Assembly: GCA_039636865.1 (NCBI GenBank) | Contig: CP144172.1 | Coordinates: 1,674,001 to 1,738,000, forward strand | Reading direction: 5' to 3' | DNA length: 64,000 nucleotides | Source of the DNA: Dermatophilaceae bacterium Sec6.4 | Lineage (GTDB): Bacteria > Actinomycetota > Actinomycetes > Actinomycetales > Dermatophilaceae | Shown: piece by piece, positions 26,569 through 36,477 of the stretch | Numbering within the stretch: position 1 is the stretch's first letter | Layout of the letters: every line of letters starts with the position of its first letter | Notes under the pieces: generated by a model | Told to the model about the DNA's origin: nothing | Database searches by the model: none | Seen by the model: the letters and a program-made list of their open reading frames with translations, nothing else | Program-made: the position numbers and the translations under genes

Positions 26569-28502
26569 CCTTCTTGAGCAAGCCACGCACGTCGAGAGTG
26601 ACTTCTTCGAATCCTTCGCGAGTAGCAAAGTCGGCCGCGCGATCCGCACCGGAGGGGAATCCTTCAGCTCAGGGTTCCGGCGGGCCATCCGCGCCACAGG
26701 GGGCCGCTGCGATGTCGCTCGGACACCCGGGACGACGTGCCCGCATTTTGCTGATCGCGATGCTGTTCATCTTCAGTCTCTTCGCTGCTCAGATCGTCCG
26801 CGTGCAGGGTGTCGACGCAGCAGCCGTCTCGCTGAAGGCCAAGGACAGCCGGCTGCGTTCTCTGACGGTGCCTGCGTCCCGCGGTCAGATCGTCGACAGC
26901 AAAGGCACTGCTCTGGCGGTCAGCGTCCGGCGTTACGACGTCACCGCCGACGCGACGCAAACCGCGCAGTACAAGCGGGTCGTCAACAAGAAGACGACGG
27001 TCCTGGGTAACTCCGGCGTAGCAGTCGCCCTGGCCTCGGTGCTCGGCGGCGACCCGCGCCAGTACTACGCGACCCTGCAGAAGGGGACCGAACGCAAGGC
27101 CAAGTTCGTCTACCTGATCAAGAACATCACCCCGGCGCAGTGGACGAAGGTCGCTGCGCTGAACCTGAGCGGTATCTACAGCGCGGCCACCGACGAGCGC
27201 CAGTACCCCCAGGGAGCGAGCGCCTCGTCCATTGTCGGCTGGACCGGTGGTGACCTGTCTGCCGGAGCCGGGGGGGTGGAGCTGATGAAGCAGTCCGTGC
27301 TCAACGGCACACCGGGTAGCCGCACCTACGAAGAGGCTCCGGACGGCACCGTCATCGCGACCGGAAGCAGCGCCGACACTCCGGCCGTGAACGGTCAGAA
27401 TGTCAAGCTCACCCTTGATTCCGATATCCAGTACTTCGCCAGCACTGCTCTTGCGCAACAGGTCAAGAAGATGCGGGCGGAGGCGGGCGACCTGGTGGTG
27501 ATGGATCGCAACGGCAACATTCTGGCCGCAGCGTCCTATCCGACCTTCAACCCGTTGCAGCCGGGCAAGACCCCGGGCAATCTGCAGTCCCGACCGTTCG
27601 CCGTCGCCTACGAACCCGGGTCGACCAGCAAGGTCATCACGATGGCTGCGGCCCTGTCGGCCGGAGTGGTCACCCCGCTGTCACCCATCGTGGTCCCCCC
27701 GGTGTTGTACCGCGGCGGTACCAAGTTCAAGGACTCCGAGGACCACGGGACCGAAAACCTCACATTGGCCGGTGTATTGGCCAAGTCCTCCAACATGGGC
27801 ACCATCCTCGCCGGCTCCCGGATCCCATCGAGCACCTTGTACGACTACATGCGAAAGTTCGGTCTCGGCACCACCAGTGGCATCGGATTTCCTGGAGAGT
27901 CCGCAGGGTTGGTGTCGCCGCCGGCCCAGTGGAGCGCATCGCAGAAGTACACCGTGATGTTCGGTCAGGGACTTTCGACCACCCTCCTGCAACAGGCGTC
28001 GGTCTACCAGACCATCGCGAACGACGGGGTGCGGTTGCCGCCGAAGCTCATCGCGGGTGTTTCCAACTCTTCCGGTGGGTGGACCGCGCCGAAGGACACC
28101 CGGAAACCTGTACAGGTGGTTTCCGCCAAGGTTGCCGGCGAAATGCGCACCATGCTCAACGGGGTGGTCACCAAGAAGGGCACTGCAAACCTGGCGAATG
28201 TGCCCGGGTACAACGTTTCGGGTAAGACCGGTACCGCCGACGCGTACGACGCGAAGTTGGGTCGGTACAGCGGCTACACCGCCTCGTTCATCGGGATGGC
28301 GCCAGCGGAAAATCCGCAGTACATCATCGCCGTATCGCTGCAGCGACCGAAGGCGACCATCTACGGCGGTGACGCGGCGGCCCCGGTGTTCTCCCAGGTG
28401 GCAGGTTTCGTCCTTCGTTCGCACGGCGTCCCGCCGAGCAGAGGGCCGGCCGCGCTGTATCCGTTGCAGTTCACTGCCGTCGCCACCAAACAGCAGCCCT
28501 GA
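26565..28502 (+). CDS. ftsI: Septal peptidoglycan transpeptidase FtsI (PBP3)
   Basis: The 645-residue class B penicillin-binding protein has an N-terminal cytoplasmic tail, one membrane anchor near residues 60-80, the PBP dimerisation domain (RGQIVDSKGTALA) and a transpeptidase domain. Active-site motifs are S353-T-S-K356, S408-S-N410 and K554-T-G. It cross-links septal peptidoglycan. GTG 26565 forms a GTGA overlap with ftsL; a later ATG at 26712 would remove the tail. The stop overlaps murF by one base (TGATG), so no murE gene fits between them. Confidence 0.94.
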   Translation: MTFLSKPRTSRVTSSNPSRVAKSAARSAPEGNPSAQGSGGPSAPQGAAAMSLGHPGRRARILLIAMLFIFSLFAAQIVRVQGVDAAAVSLKAKDSRLRSLTVPASRGQIVDSKGTALAVSVRRYDVTADATQTAQYKRVVNKKTTVLGNSGVAVALASVLGGDPRQYYATLQKGTERKAKFVYLIKNITPAQWTKVAALNLSGIYSAATDERQYPQGASASSIVGWTGGDLSAGAGGVELMKQSVLNGTPGSRTYEEAPDGTVIATGSSADTPAVNGQNVKLTLDSDIQYFASTALAQQVKKMRAEAGDLVVMDRNGNILAAASYPTFNPLQPGKTPGNLQSRPFAVAYEPGSTSKVITMAAALSAGVVTPLSPIVVPPVLYRGGTKFKDSEDHGTENLTLAGVLAKSSNMGTILAGSRIPSSTLYDYMRKFGLGTTSGIGFPGESAGLVSPPAQWSASQKYTVMFGQGLSTTLLQQASVYQTIANDGVRLPPKLIAGVSNSSGGWTAPKDTRKPVQVVSAKVAGEMRTMLNGVVTKKGTANLANVPGYNVSGKTGTADAYDAKLGRYSGYTASFIGMAPAENPQYIIAVSLQRPKATIYGGDAAAPVFSQVAGFVLRSHGVPPSRGPAALYPLQFTAVATKQQP

Positions 28503-29935
28503 TGATTCCGCTCCGCCTCAGTCGCATTGCACAGATCGTCGACGGCACCATCGAGTTCGCCTCGAACTCCGGCACCGCGGAGGAGGGCCGACGGGCGCAG
28601 GACGTGCTGATCGACGGTCCGGTGGTCACCGACTCGCGTGCCGCGCAGCCGGGCAGTCTCTACGTGGCCAGGGTCGGTGAGCATGCCGACGGTCACCTGT
28701 ACGCGGGGGCTGCCCGAGATATGGGTGCTGTCGCGATGTTGGGCACCCGGGCGGTCGATGAGCTACCCACCATCGTGGTGCCGGACGTGCAGGAGGCCTT
28801 CGCGACGCTGGCCCACCATGTTGTGGGCGAGGTCCCGGGCCTGAACATCATCGGCATCACCGGCAGTTCCGGCAAGACCTCGACCAAGGACATGCTGGGT
28901 CAGGTTCTGGCTGCTGACGGCCCCACAGTCGCTCCGGAAGGATCCTTCAACTCCGAGGTGGGTGTTCCACTGACTGCGTGTCGGGTGGACCTGAGCACCA
29001 GGCATCTCGTGGTCGAGATGGGCGCTTCGGGCGTTGGCCATATTGCCTACCTCACGCGGATCACCCCTCCCCGAATCGGCATTGTGCTGAACGTCGGTCA
29101 TGCACATGTCGGTGCCTTCGGATCGGTGGAGGCCATTGCAGACACCAAGGCCGCTCTCGTGCAGGCACTGCCGGCCGACGGCGTCGCGGTGCTCAACCAC
29201 GATGACGCGCTGGTCTCCGCGATGGCGCAACGCACGCGAGCGCGTGTCGTCACCGTCGGGTGCGGCGAGGGCGCGGACTACCGGGCCGTCGACATCGAGC
29301 TCGATGACGTCGGTCGGGCCACCTTCACGGTGGTGACCGCTTCGACCAGCAGCACGGTCTCGCTACCCGTACACGGCGTGCATCAGGTGGGTAACGCGCT
29401 CGCTGTACTGGCTGCTGCCGTCGAATCGGGGGTCGGGCTGCCCGATGCGATCCGGTCCCTCGGCCAGGCTCGCGCAATCGCACGGTGGCGGATGGAGGTG
29501 CGCCTACTGGCCGGTGGGATCACGTCGATCAACGACGCCTACAACGCCAACCCGGAGTCGATGGCGGCAGCCCTGGTCGCACTGGCCCAGATGGGCGGGC
29601 CCGACCGGAGCCGCCGCACGGTGGCAGTTCTCGGCGCGATGCGTGAACTGGGCAGTGCCGGTGACGCGGCGCATCGCGGGGTAGGTATGCGCGCGGGCGT
29701 CGAGGGAGTCGATCTGGTGATCGCCGTCGGCACCGAAGCCGCGCCGATAGCCGACGGAGCCGAAAAATCGGGGGTGTCGACCTTGCGGGTCGGCGATGTG
29801 GATGAGGCATTTGAGTTGCTGACTCAACAGTTACGAGACGGTGACGTCGTACTGTTCAAGTCGAGTCGGGACTCGGGGTTGCGTTACCTTGGCGACCGGA
29901 TAGTCGAACACTTCAAGGTGGAGGGTGCTACGTGA
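28502..29935 (+). CDS. murF: UDP-N-acetylmuramoyl-tripeptide--D-alanyl-D-alanine ligase MurF
   Basis: The 477-residue Mur ligase adds D-Ala-D-Ala to the UDP-MurNAc-tripeptide. The N-terminal domain has [16 protein letters not shown], the ATP loop is [15 protein letters not shown], and [24 protein letters not shown] and [15 protein letters not shown] identify it as MurF and not MurE. ATG 28502 overlaps the ftsI stop by one base. mraY follows with a GTGA overlap. Confidence 0.95.
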   Translation: MIPLRLSRIAQIVDGTIEFASNSGTAEEGRRAQDVLIDGPVVTDSRAAQPGSLYVARVGEHADGHLYAGAARDMGAVAMLGTRAVDELPTIVVPDVQEAFATLAHHVVGEVPGLNIIGITGSSGKTSTKDMLGQVLAADGPTVAPEGSFNSEVGVPLTACRVDLSTRHLVVEMGASGVGHIAYLTRITPPRIGIVLNVGHAHVGAFGSVEAIADTKAALVQALPADGVAVLNHDDALVSAMAQRTRARVVTVGCGEGADYRAVDIELDDVGRATFTVVTASTSSTVSLPVHGVHQVGNALAVLAAAVESGVGLPDAIRSLGQARAIARWRMEVRLLAGGITSINDAYNANPESMAAALVALAQMGGPDRSRRTVAVLGAMRELGSAGDAAHRGVGMRAGVEGVDLVIAVGTEAAPIADGAEKSGVSTLRVGDVDEAFELLTQQLRDGDVVLFKSSRDSGLRYLGDRIVEHFKVEGAT

Positions 29936-31008
29936 AGGTCGTCCTGATCGGCGCGATGATCGCGCTGGCGGTGGGCTTGTTCGGCACCCGACTCTTCATC
30001 AAGTTCCTGGTCCGTCGGGGCTACGGGCAGTTCATCCGCGACGACGGACCGACCAGCCACCACACCAAGCGCGGCACCCCCACGATGGGTGGGGCGGTCA
30101 TCATCGCGGGCACTGTAAGCGGCTATTTCATCGCGCATCTGGTGCTCTGGACCTCGCCGACGGTGTCGGGGTGCCTGGTGCTGTTCCTGATGGTCGGTCT
30201 GGGGCTGGTCGGATTCGCGGACGACTGGATCAAGATTTCCCATCAGCGTTCGCTCGGCCTGCGGTCGGTTCAGAAGCTGGTGCTGCAGGTCCTCATATCA
30301 ACGATCTTCGCGGTCCTCGCGACCCAGTTCGCGGACAAGGGTGGTCGTACCCCGGGCAGCTTCCGGATCTCCTTCGTCCGTGACACCTGGGTCAACCTGG
30401 CCTTCGGCGGCACGGCACTCGGGATCGTGTTGTTCGTGGTGTGGGCCAACGTGATCGTCGCCGGTACCTCCAACGGCGCAAATCTGACCGATGGTCTGGA
30501 CGGGTTGGCGACCGGGGTCAGCGCGATGATCTTCGGCGGCTATGTGCTGATCAGCGTGTGGCAGTACAACCAGAACTGCGAATTCACCCCCAGCAACAAG
30601 TGTTACCAGGTCCGCGATCCGCTGGATCTCGCGGTGGTTGCCGCGTGCGCGATGGCGGCGTGTTTCGGATTCCTGTGGTGGAACGCGACACCGGCGAAGA
30701 TCTTCATGGGTGACACCGGATCGCTGGCCCTGGGGGGTGCGGTGGCCGGTCTGGCGATCGTTACCCGCACCGAGCTGCTGGTGGTGATCCTCGCCGGTCT
30801 CTTCGTGCTCGAGACGATGTCGGTGATCCTGCAGGTCGGCTCGTTCAAACTCCGTCGCAAGCGGATTTTCCGGATGGCGCCACTGCATCACCATTTTGAG
30901 ATGCTCGGCTGGGACCAGGTGACCGTGGTGATCAGGTTCTGGATCATCGCCGGCCTGTTCCTCGCTACCGGACTCGGCCTGTTCTACGCCGAGTGGGTCG
31001 TCACCTGA
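29932..31008 (+). CDS. mraY: Phospho-N-acetylmuramoyl-pentapeptide-transferase
   Basis: The 358-residue polytopic membrane enzyme makes lipid I from UDP-MurNAc-pentapeptide and undecaprenyl phosphate. It shows [12 protein letters not shown], the aspartate pair in [32 protein letters not shown] and [13 protein letters not shown]. About ten membrane segments are evident, and the length is standard. GTG 29932 overlaps murF (GTGA), and its stop overlaps murD (TGATG). Confidence 0.96.
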   Translation: MKVVLIGAMIALAVGLFGTRLFIKFLVRRGYGQFIRDDGPTSHHTKRGTPTMGGAVIIAGTVSGYFIAHLVLWTSPTVSGCLVLFLMVGLGLVGFADDWIKISHQRSLGLRSVQKLVLQVLISTIFAVLATQFADKGGRTPGSFRISFVRDTWVNLAFGGTALGIVLFVVWANVIVAGTSNGANLTDGLDGLATGVSAMIFGGYVLISVWQYNQNCEFTPSNKCYQVRDPLDLAVVAACAMAACFGFLWWNATPAKIFMGDTGSLALGGAVAGLAIVTRTELLVVILAGLFVLETMSVILQVGSFKLRRKRIFRMAPLHHHFEMLGWDQVTVVIRFWIIAGLFLATGLGLFYAEWVVT

Positions 31009-32492
31009 TGGCCGACCGGCTCGACCGGTCCCTCCAACTTGCCCACCTCGATCACGGTGGCGCCGAATGGGCCGATCTGCGGGTCGTGGTCCTCGGCCTC
31101 GGGGTGAGCGGCTTCGCGGCTGCGGACGCGCTGCTGCAGCGGGGAGCCGGCGTCACCGTCCTGTCCGGACCGCCCACCGAGGGTGAGCAGGAGCAGGCCA
31201 CCGTGCTGGAGATCCTCGGGGCCCAGGTGCGGTTCGGGGCGGAGCATCAGCAACGACCGCCGGAGCGCACCGAACTGGTCATCGTCTCGCCCGGCATCAA
31301 CCCGCGACACCCGTTCGTCACGGCGGCAGCTTTGGCGGATATCCCGGTATGGGGCGAGGTCGAGTTGGCGTGGCGGATGCGCCCGTCCGAAGGCGCCGCC
31401 CCCTGGTTGACGATCACGGGAACGAATGGCAAAACGACCACCGTCACGATGCTGGAGCAGATGCTGCGGGCTGCCGGCAAGAGGGCCATTGCAGCCGGCA
31501 ACGTCGGTACTGCCCTGATCGAGGCCGTCCTGCATCCGCAGCCCTTCGATGTCATCGCGGTGGAGCTGTCCAGCTTCCAGCTGCACTGGTCCAGCAGCGT
31601 GTCGCCGTATTCCAGCTGTCTGCTGAACATCGCCCCGGATCATCTGGACTGGCACGGGTCCTACGCGGCCTACCGCGCAGCGAAGGCCTCCGTCTACGAA
31701 CGCACGCAGCACGCCTGTATCTACAACAACGACGACGACATCACCCGGGTCCTGCTGGAGGAAGCCGACGTCGTCGAAGGTGCCCGCGCGATCGGATTCA
31801 CCCTGGGAGTGCCGGGACCATCGATGCTCGGTCTGGTGGACGGAGTACTCGCCGATCGCGCCTTCGTACCGGATCGTCGGTACGCCGCGCAGATCTGCAC
31901 TGTGCAGGATCTGACCCGCAGTCTCGGGTCGACGCCGTCGGGGCACTACATCGCCGATGCTCTCGCAGCGGCTGCGCTGGCGCTCAGTTTCGAGGTTCCA
32001 CCGGCGTGCGTGCGCGACGCGCTCCTGGCGTACACGCCCGAGCCGCATCGGGGTCAGGTGGTTGCCACCACTGGGGGAGTGACCTGGGTCGACGACTCGA
32101 AGGCGACGAATCCTGGCGCCGCGGCCGCGGCGCTCAGCGCTGTCGAGGACGTTGTCTGGATCGCAGGCGGGCAGCTGAAAGGGGCCGACGTCGAAGACCT
32201 GGTCCGTGGCGCAGCGCATCGGCTGCGCGGTGCCGTCCTGCTCGGAGTCGACCGCGCCATGATTGCGACAGCGCTGGCGCGACACGCACCGGATGTCCCC
32301 GTGGTGCAGATCGACAGCGTCCACACTGACGCCATGGATCTTGCTGTGCGGCACGCTGCGTCACTTGCCCGCCCTGGGGACGTTGTCCTGCTGGCTCCGG
32401 CGGCCGCCTCCAAGGACATGTTCACCGGGTATCCGCAGCGCGGCGAACTGTTCGCACGAGCAGCACGCGCGCTGGGCGGGGAGCAGTCGTGA
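31008..32492 (+). CDS. murD: UDP-N-acetylmuramoylalanine--D-glutamate ligase MurD
   Basis: This 494-residue Mur ligase has the N-terminal Rossmann start VVVLGLGVSGFAAADAL, ATP loop TGTNGKTTTVTML, and the MurD markers ELSSFQLHW, NIAPDHLDWHGSY and WVDDSKATNPGAA. It adds D-Glu to UDP-MurNAc-L-Ala. ATG 31008 overlaps the mraY stop by one base; GTG 30993 would add only five residues. The stop overlaps ftsW as GTGA. Confidence 0.95.
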   Translation: MADRLDRSLQLAHLDHGGAEWADLRVVVLGLGVSGFAAADALLQRGAGVTVLSGPPTEGEQEQATVLEILGAQVRFGAEHQQRPPERTELVIVSPGINPRHPFVTAAALADIPVWGEVELAWRMRPSEGAAPWLTITGTNGKTTTVTMLEQMLRAAGKRAIAAGNVGTALIEAVLHPQPFDVIAVELSSFQLHWSSSVSPYSSCLLNIAPDHLDWHGSYAAYRAAKASVYERTQHACIYNNDDDITRVLLEEADVVEGARAIGFTLGVPGPSMLGLVDGVLADRAFVPDRRYAAQICTVQDLTRSLGSTPSGHYIADALAAAALALSFEVPPACVRDALLAYTPEPHRGQVVATTGGVTWVDDSKATNPGAAAAALSAVEDVVWIAGGQLKGADVEDLVRGAAHRLRGAVLLGVDRAMIATALARHAPDVPVVQIDSVHTDAMDLAVRHAASLARPGDVVLLAPAAASKDMFTGYPQRGELFARAARALGGEQS

Positions 32493-33730
32493 CCGCAGGC
32501 AACATCGCCGGGCTGGCACCTGCGCGCGGTTACCTGCAACAGGTCAAGGAGCGGGTCAATTCACCGGTCGGGCCCTACTACCTGATCCTCGGATCGGGTG
32601 GGTTACTGCTTGTTTTCGGGCTCACCATGGTGCTGTCCGCGTCCAGCGTGACCTCCTACGCATCGCCCACCCACTCCTCCTACACCATCTTCAAGAACCA
32701 GGCGATGTACGCGGGTCTGGGCCTGATCGTGGCATTCGCCGCGAGTCGGGTCTCGGTACAGACCTGGAAGTTCCTCGCTTATCCGTTCTTCCTCATAGCC
32801 GCGTTCCTGCAACTGCTGGTCTTCACCCCGCTGGGTCTGACGGTCAATGGCAATACCAACTGGATCGGTGCCGCCGGGTTCACCCTGCAGCCCTCCGAGG
32901 TGGGCAAGATCGCCGTGGTTCTGCTGGTGGCGACCGTCCTGGCAGCCCGGCGCAAAGTACTGGCGAACACCCGCCTGCTGCTGATGCCGTTGGCTCCGCT
33001 CCTGATGCTGCTGATCGGTGCCGTGCTCGCGGGTCACGACCTGGGCACCACGGTCGTGCTGGCCACCATCGCGGGCACGATGTTCTTCGTCGCGGGGGTG
33101 CGGTTGCGACTGTTCGCCATAGCCGGCGTCGCGGCAGCCACCGCAGTTCTCGGATTCGCCCTGACCAGCCAGAACCGCACCGGCCGCATCGACGCGTGGC
33201 TGGGTACCTGTGTCAACGCACACACCCCCGGTTGCTGGCAGAAGGTTCACGGGATGTACGCCATGGCCGACGGCGGTTGGTGGGGCGTGGGGCTGGGTGC
33301 AAGCAGGGAGAAGTGGTTCTGGCTGCCCGAGGCGCACAACGACTTCATCTTCGCGATCATCGGCGAGGAGCTGGGTATCCCCGGCACCCTGACGATCGTG
33401 GGCCTGTACGTCGTCCTGGCCTACGCCTGTTACCGCCTGATCGTGTCCAGTCAGGACATGTTCGTACGCGTCGCCACGGCGGGAATCATGGTGTGGATCG
33501 TTTTCCAGGCCATGGTCAACATCGGTTCGGTGACCGGTCTGCTGCCGATCATCGGCGTCCCGCTGCCACTGGTCTCCTCCGGTGGTTCAGCGTTGGTGAC
33601 GACGTTGTTCGCACTCGGTATGTTGGTGTCTTTCGCGCGCGCCCAGCCGGACTGCAAGGCAGCTCTGGCGACCCGGCCCAGCCTCGCCCGCAAAGCATCT
33701 GCGGTGCTGGCCGGTTCGCGCACCCACTGA
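32489..33730 (+). CDS. ftsW: Lipid II polymerase / flippase-family division protein FtsW
   Basis: The 413-residue SEDS protein has about ten membrane segments. FTLQPSEVGKIAVVL, LAGHDLGTTVVL with the catalytic aspartate, EAHNDFIFAIIGEELG and PLPLVSSGGSAL are SEDS markers. In the dcw position between murD and murG it is FtsW and not RodA. It polymerises glycan strands with FtsI at the septum. GTG 32489 overlaps the murD stop (GTGA). A 26-base gap precedes murG. Confidence 0.95.
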   Translation: MTAGNIAGLAPARGYLQQVKERVNSPVGPYYLILGSGGLLLVFGLTMVLSASSVTSYASPTHSSYTIFKNQAMYAGLGLIVAFAASRVSVQTWKFLAYPFFLIAAFLQLLVFTPLGLTVNGNTNWIGAAGFTLQPSEVGKIAVVLLVATVLAARRKVLANTRLLLMPLAPLLMLLIGAVLAGHDLGTTVVLATIAGTMFFVAGVRLRLFAIAGVAAATAVLGFALTSQNRTGRIDAWLGTCVNAHTPGCWQKVHGMYAMADGGWWGVGLGASREKWFWLPEAHNDFIFAIIGEELGIPGTLTIVGLYVVLAYACYRLIVSSQDMFVRVATAGIMVWIVFQAMVNIGSVTGLLPIIGVPLPLVSSGGSALVTTLFALGMLVSFARAQPDCKAALATRPSLARKASAVLAGSRTH

Positions 33731-33756
33731 GCGCCCACGCTCGTCAGGAGAGCCCG

Positions 33757-34866
33757 ATGGATCAGTCCGAACGCATGCTCGACAGCGTGCTTCTCGCCGG
33801 TGGTGGGACTGCTGGGCATGTATCGCCCCTGCTGGCCACGGCCGAGGAACTACGCGCCCGGCACCCGGATCTGCGGATCACGGTGCTCGGTAGCCAGGGC
33901 GGGATCGAGGAGCGACTCGTCCCCGCGGCAGGCCTGGATCTGCGGGTAATTCCGAAGGTGGCATTTCCGCGGCGTCCGAACGGCGCGGCGGTTCGTTTCC
34001 CCGCAGCGTTACGGGGCGCAGTTGCCCTTGCCGCGGCCGTGCTCGATGAAGTCGATGCGCAGGTCGTGGTCGGTTTCGGCGGATTCGTGAGTCCGCCCGC
34101 ATTCTTTGCGGCCAAGCGACGTGGGGTCCCGATCGTTGTGCACGAACAGAACGCCCGGCCAGGTCTGGCAAACCGTGCCGGCGCCCGGCTGACGCGGTAC
34201 GTGGCCACGACCTTCAGCTCCAGCGAGCTGGCGCATGCACAGGCGATCGGGATGCCGCTGCGCTCGCAGATCTCGGGGCTGGACCGCACAGTGGGACGCG
34301 ATGAGGCCCGCCAGTTCTTCGGGCTGTTGCCCGGACTGACCACCATTCTGGTGACCGGTGGGTCGTTGGGCGCGGCGCGACTGAACGACACCTTTGCCAG
34401 GCGCAGCCGCGAGCTCAGCGCGGCCGGTGTCCAGGTACTGCACGTGACCGGTCGGGGCAAGGAGATCGACCTCCCCGCCCAGCAGCCCGGCGGTGCTCCC
34501 TACATCTCGGTGCCGTACGTGGATCGGATGGATCTGGCCTACACGGCCGCCGATCTGGTGGTGACCAGGTCCGGTGCCGGCATGGTGTGCGAGCTGGCCA
34601 CTGTCGGCCTACCGGCGGTTTTCGTGCCACTTCCGATCGGTAACGGGGAGCAACGCCTCAACGCCGCTGAGATGGTTGCGGCGGGCGGGGCGCAGCTCGT
34701 ACCGGATGAATACTTCACGCCGGAGTGGGTCGATGCCCATTTGATCCCGTTGGCTCTCAACCCGGCCGCACTGGACGACATGGCGCAGGCAGCGCGTAGT
34801 ACCGGCCACAGCGGCGCGGCCGCCGCTCTGGTGACGATGATCGAGCGCGCAGCGGTCGGGGCCTGA
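33757..34866 (+). CDS. murG: UDP-N-acetylglucosamine transferase MurG
   Basis: The 369-residue GT28 glycosyltransferase converts lipid I to lipid II at the inner membrane face. The N-terminal VLLAGGGTAGHVSPLLATAE is the MurG glycine loop. VVGFGGFVSPPAFFAAK, HEQNARPGLANR, VTGGSLGAARLND and the UDP-GlcNAc pocket TRSGAGMVCELATVGLPAVF followed by GEQRLNAAEMV complete the pattern. ATG 33757 has AGGAGAG upstream; the long frame open to 32263 runs across ftsW and is not coding. murC starts three bases after its stop. Confidence 0.96.
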   Translation: MDQSERMLDSVLLAGGGTAGHVSPLLATAEELRARHPDLRITVLGSQGGIEERLVPAAGLDLRVIPKVAFPRRPNGAAVRFPAALRGAVALAAAVLDEVDAQVVVGFGGFVSPPAFFAAKRRGVPIVVHEQNARPGLANRAGARLTRYVATTFSSSELAHAQAIGMPLRSQISGLDRTVGRDEARQFFGLLPGLTTILVTGGSLGAARLNDTFARRSRELSAAGVQVLHVTGRGKEIDLPAQQPGGAPYISVPYVDRMDLAYTAADLVVTRSGAGMVCELATVGLPAVFVPLPIGNGEQRLNAAEMVAAGGAQLVPDEYFTPEWVDAHLIPLALNPAALDDMAQAARSTGHSGAAAALVTMIERAAVGA

Positions 34867-34869
34867 GCG

Positions 34870-36291
34870 GTGGGCAACGGCATCAACGAGCGTTTCGACT
34901 TCACCCTCGTTCTGCCGCGGCTGCAGGACATTCGCGCGGTGCACCTCATCGCGGTCGGCGGGTCCGGGATGTCCGGTGTTGCTGCCTTGTTCCTGGCGAG
35001 CGGCGTCCGGGTCAGCGGCTCCGACCGGGCAGAGGGTCCGGCACTTGCGAGGCTGCGCGACGCCGGTGCCCACATCATGGTGGGACAGCAGGCGGCCAAC
35101 GTCGCAAATCTCGACGCAGCCACCGTGATCGTCGTGTCGAGCGCGATCGCAGAGAGTAATCCGGAGCTGATCGCGGCACGGGACCGCGGCATGGTTGTGC
35201 TGCACCGCTCACAGGCGCTCGCGGTGCTGAGTCGCAGTGCTGAGGTCCTTGCCGTCGCCGGTGCCAACGGCAAGACCACGACCAGTGCAATGGCGGTTGT
35301 TGCGCTGCGCGACGCAGGTGCCCGACCCTCGTTCGCCATCGGGGCCGACATCGCCGGCATCGGGAGCAACTCCGCGATCGGTACTGGCTCCTCGTTCGTC
35401 ATCGAAGCCGACGAGAGCGATGGTTCGTTCGTCGTCTACCGGCCTGACATCGCGATCGTGACCAACGTGCGCGATGACCACCTCGATTTCTACGGCGACA
35501 GCGCCCGGCTGCACGCTGCCTACGACGACTTCGTCTCATCCATCGGCCCCGATGGCTTGCTGGTGGCGTGTGCGGACGACGACGGCAGTGCTCGACTCGC
35601 GCAGCGCCACAGTGGGGCGACCAGGGTCCTCACCTACGGGCGGTCCCGCGACAGCGACCTCGTGCTCGGTGACACCCGGCGCGGTGAGACGTCGTGGGCG
35701 GCCCCGCTGAGGTTCCCCTGCGGCCAGCAGTCGGAGCTGACGCTGGAGGTGGCCGGCGAGCACAACCTGCTCAATGCGGCCGGGGTCGCGCTCGCCCTGA
35801 GCGAGGGCCTCGGTCTGGCACCGGAGCACGTCGTGCACGGGCTGAGTCGTTTCCGCGGGACAGCGCGCCGGTTCGAATACCGGGGGACTGCTGCCGGAGT
35901 GCGGGTCGTCGATGACTATGCCCACAATCCCGACAAGTTGGCGGCTGTCATCCGCACCGGTCTCGCGTTGCGTGGCCAGGGCAGATTGATCGTGCTCTTC
36001 CAGCCGCATCTGTATTCACGCACGGTGGCGTTTGCTGCGCAGTTTTCCGCGGCCCTTCGGTTGGCCGATCTGGTGTTCGTCATGGATGTGTTTGCGGCGC
36101 GGGAGGATCCGCTGCCAGGGGTGAGCGGTGAACTGTTGTCCCGACCGGTGCCCGGCGCGCAGTTCGTGCCCACTGCGGCAGCCGCGGTCGAGGCGGTCGT
36201 CCTGGCTGCGCGCGACGGCGACCTGGTCCTGACCGTCGGTGCCGGCGATGTCACCAAGCTCGGCCCACTCATCCTGAATGGACTGGGGTAA
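34870..36291 (+). CDS. murC: UDP-N-acetylmuramate--L-alanine ligase MurC
   Basis: The 473-residue Mur ligase has VHLIAVGGSGMSGVAALFL at the start, ATP loop AGANGKTTTSAMAV, EADESDGSFVVYRPDIAI, TNVRDDHLDFYG and VVDDYAHNPDKLAAVI, all MurC-specific. It adds L-Ala to UDP-MurNAc. GTG 34870 was chosen. The next gene is ftsZ after only 186 bases, so the usual ftsQ is missing from this position. Confidence 0.95.
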   Translation: MGNGINERFDFTLVLPRLQDIRAVHLIAVGGSGMSGVAALFLASGVRVSGSDRAEGPALARLRDAGAHIMVGQQAANVANLDAATVIVVSSAIAESNPELIAARDRGMVVLHRSQALAVLSRSAEVLAVAGANGKTTTSAMAVVALRDAGARPSFAIGADIAGIGSNSAIGTGSSFVIEADESDGSFVVYRPDIAIVTNVRDDHLDFYGDSARLHAAYDDFVSSIGPDGLLVACADDDGSARLAQRHSGATRVLTYGRSRDSDLVLGDTRRGETSWAAPLRFPCGQQSELTLEVAGEHNLLNAAGVALALSEGLGLAPEHVVHGLSRFRGTARRFEYRGTAAGVRVVDDYAHNPDKLAAVIRTGLALRGQGRLIVLFQPHLYSRTVAFAAQFSAALRLADLVFVMDVFAAREDPLPGVSGELLSRPVPGAQFVPTAAAAVEAVVLAARDGDLVLTVGAGDVTKLGPLILNGLG

Positions 36292-36295
36292 GCCT

Positions 36296-36350
36296 CACCC
36301 TCAAGTGGAGGGTTAAGTGGGTGTATCTCCGGGCGGCAGTCGCGTACGAT
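36296..36350 (+). promoter_or_regulatory. Inverted repeat and possible ftsZ promoter
   Basis: ACCCTC-AAGTG-GAGGGT at 36297-36313 is a perfect 6-bp inverted repeat just after the murC stop. GTTAAGTGGG follows, and TACGAT at 36345-36350 is a possible -10. The region could be a murC terminator or a control site for ftsZ. The rest of the 186-base gap (36292-36477) shows no reading frame with coding character. Confidence 0.4.
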
Positions 36351-36477
36351 CGCGGTTGCGTGGATACGCCTGCTGTCTGCGGGTCGGTGTCGGGGGCTCC
36401 TCCTGTTGCCGACCTGAGGTCACAGTCATATCGCGTGTCGAGCTCTCCACCCCGGCAATCCCCGAAAGGCCCACTTC

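Noticed and set aside
32263..33756. Long N-terminal extension of MurG
   Set aside because: The frame is open across ftsW, but MurG similarity and a good ribosome binding site begin at 33757.
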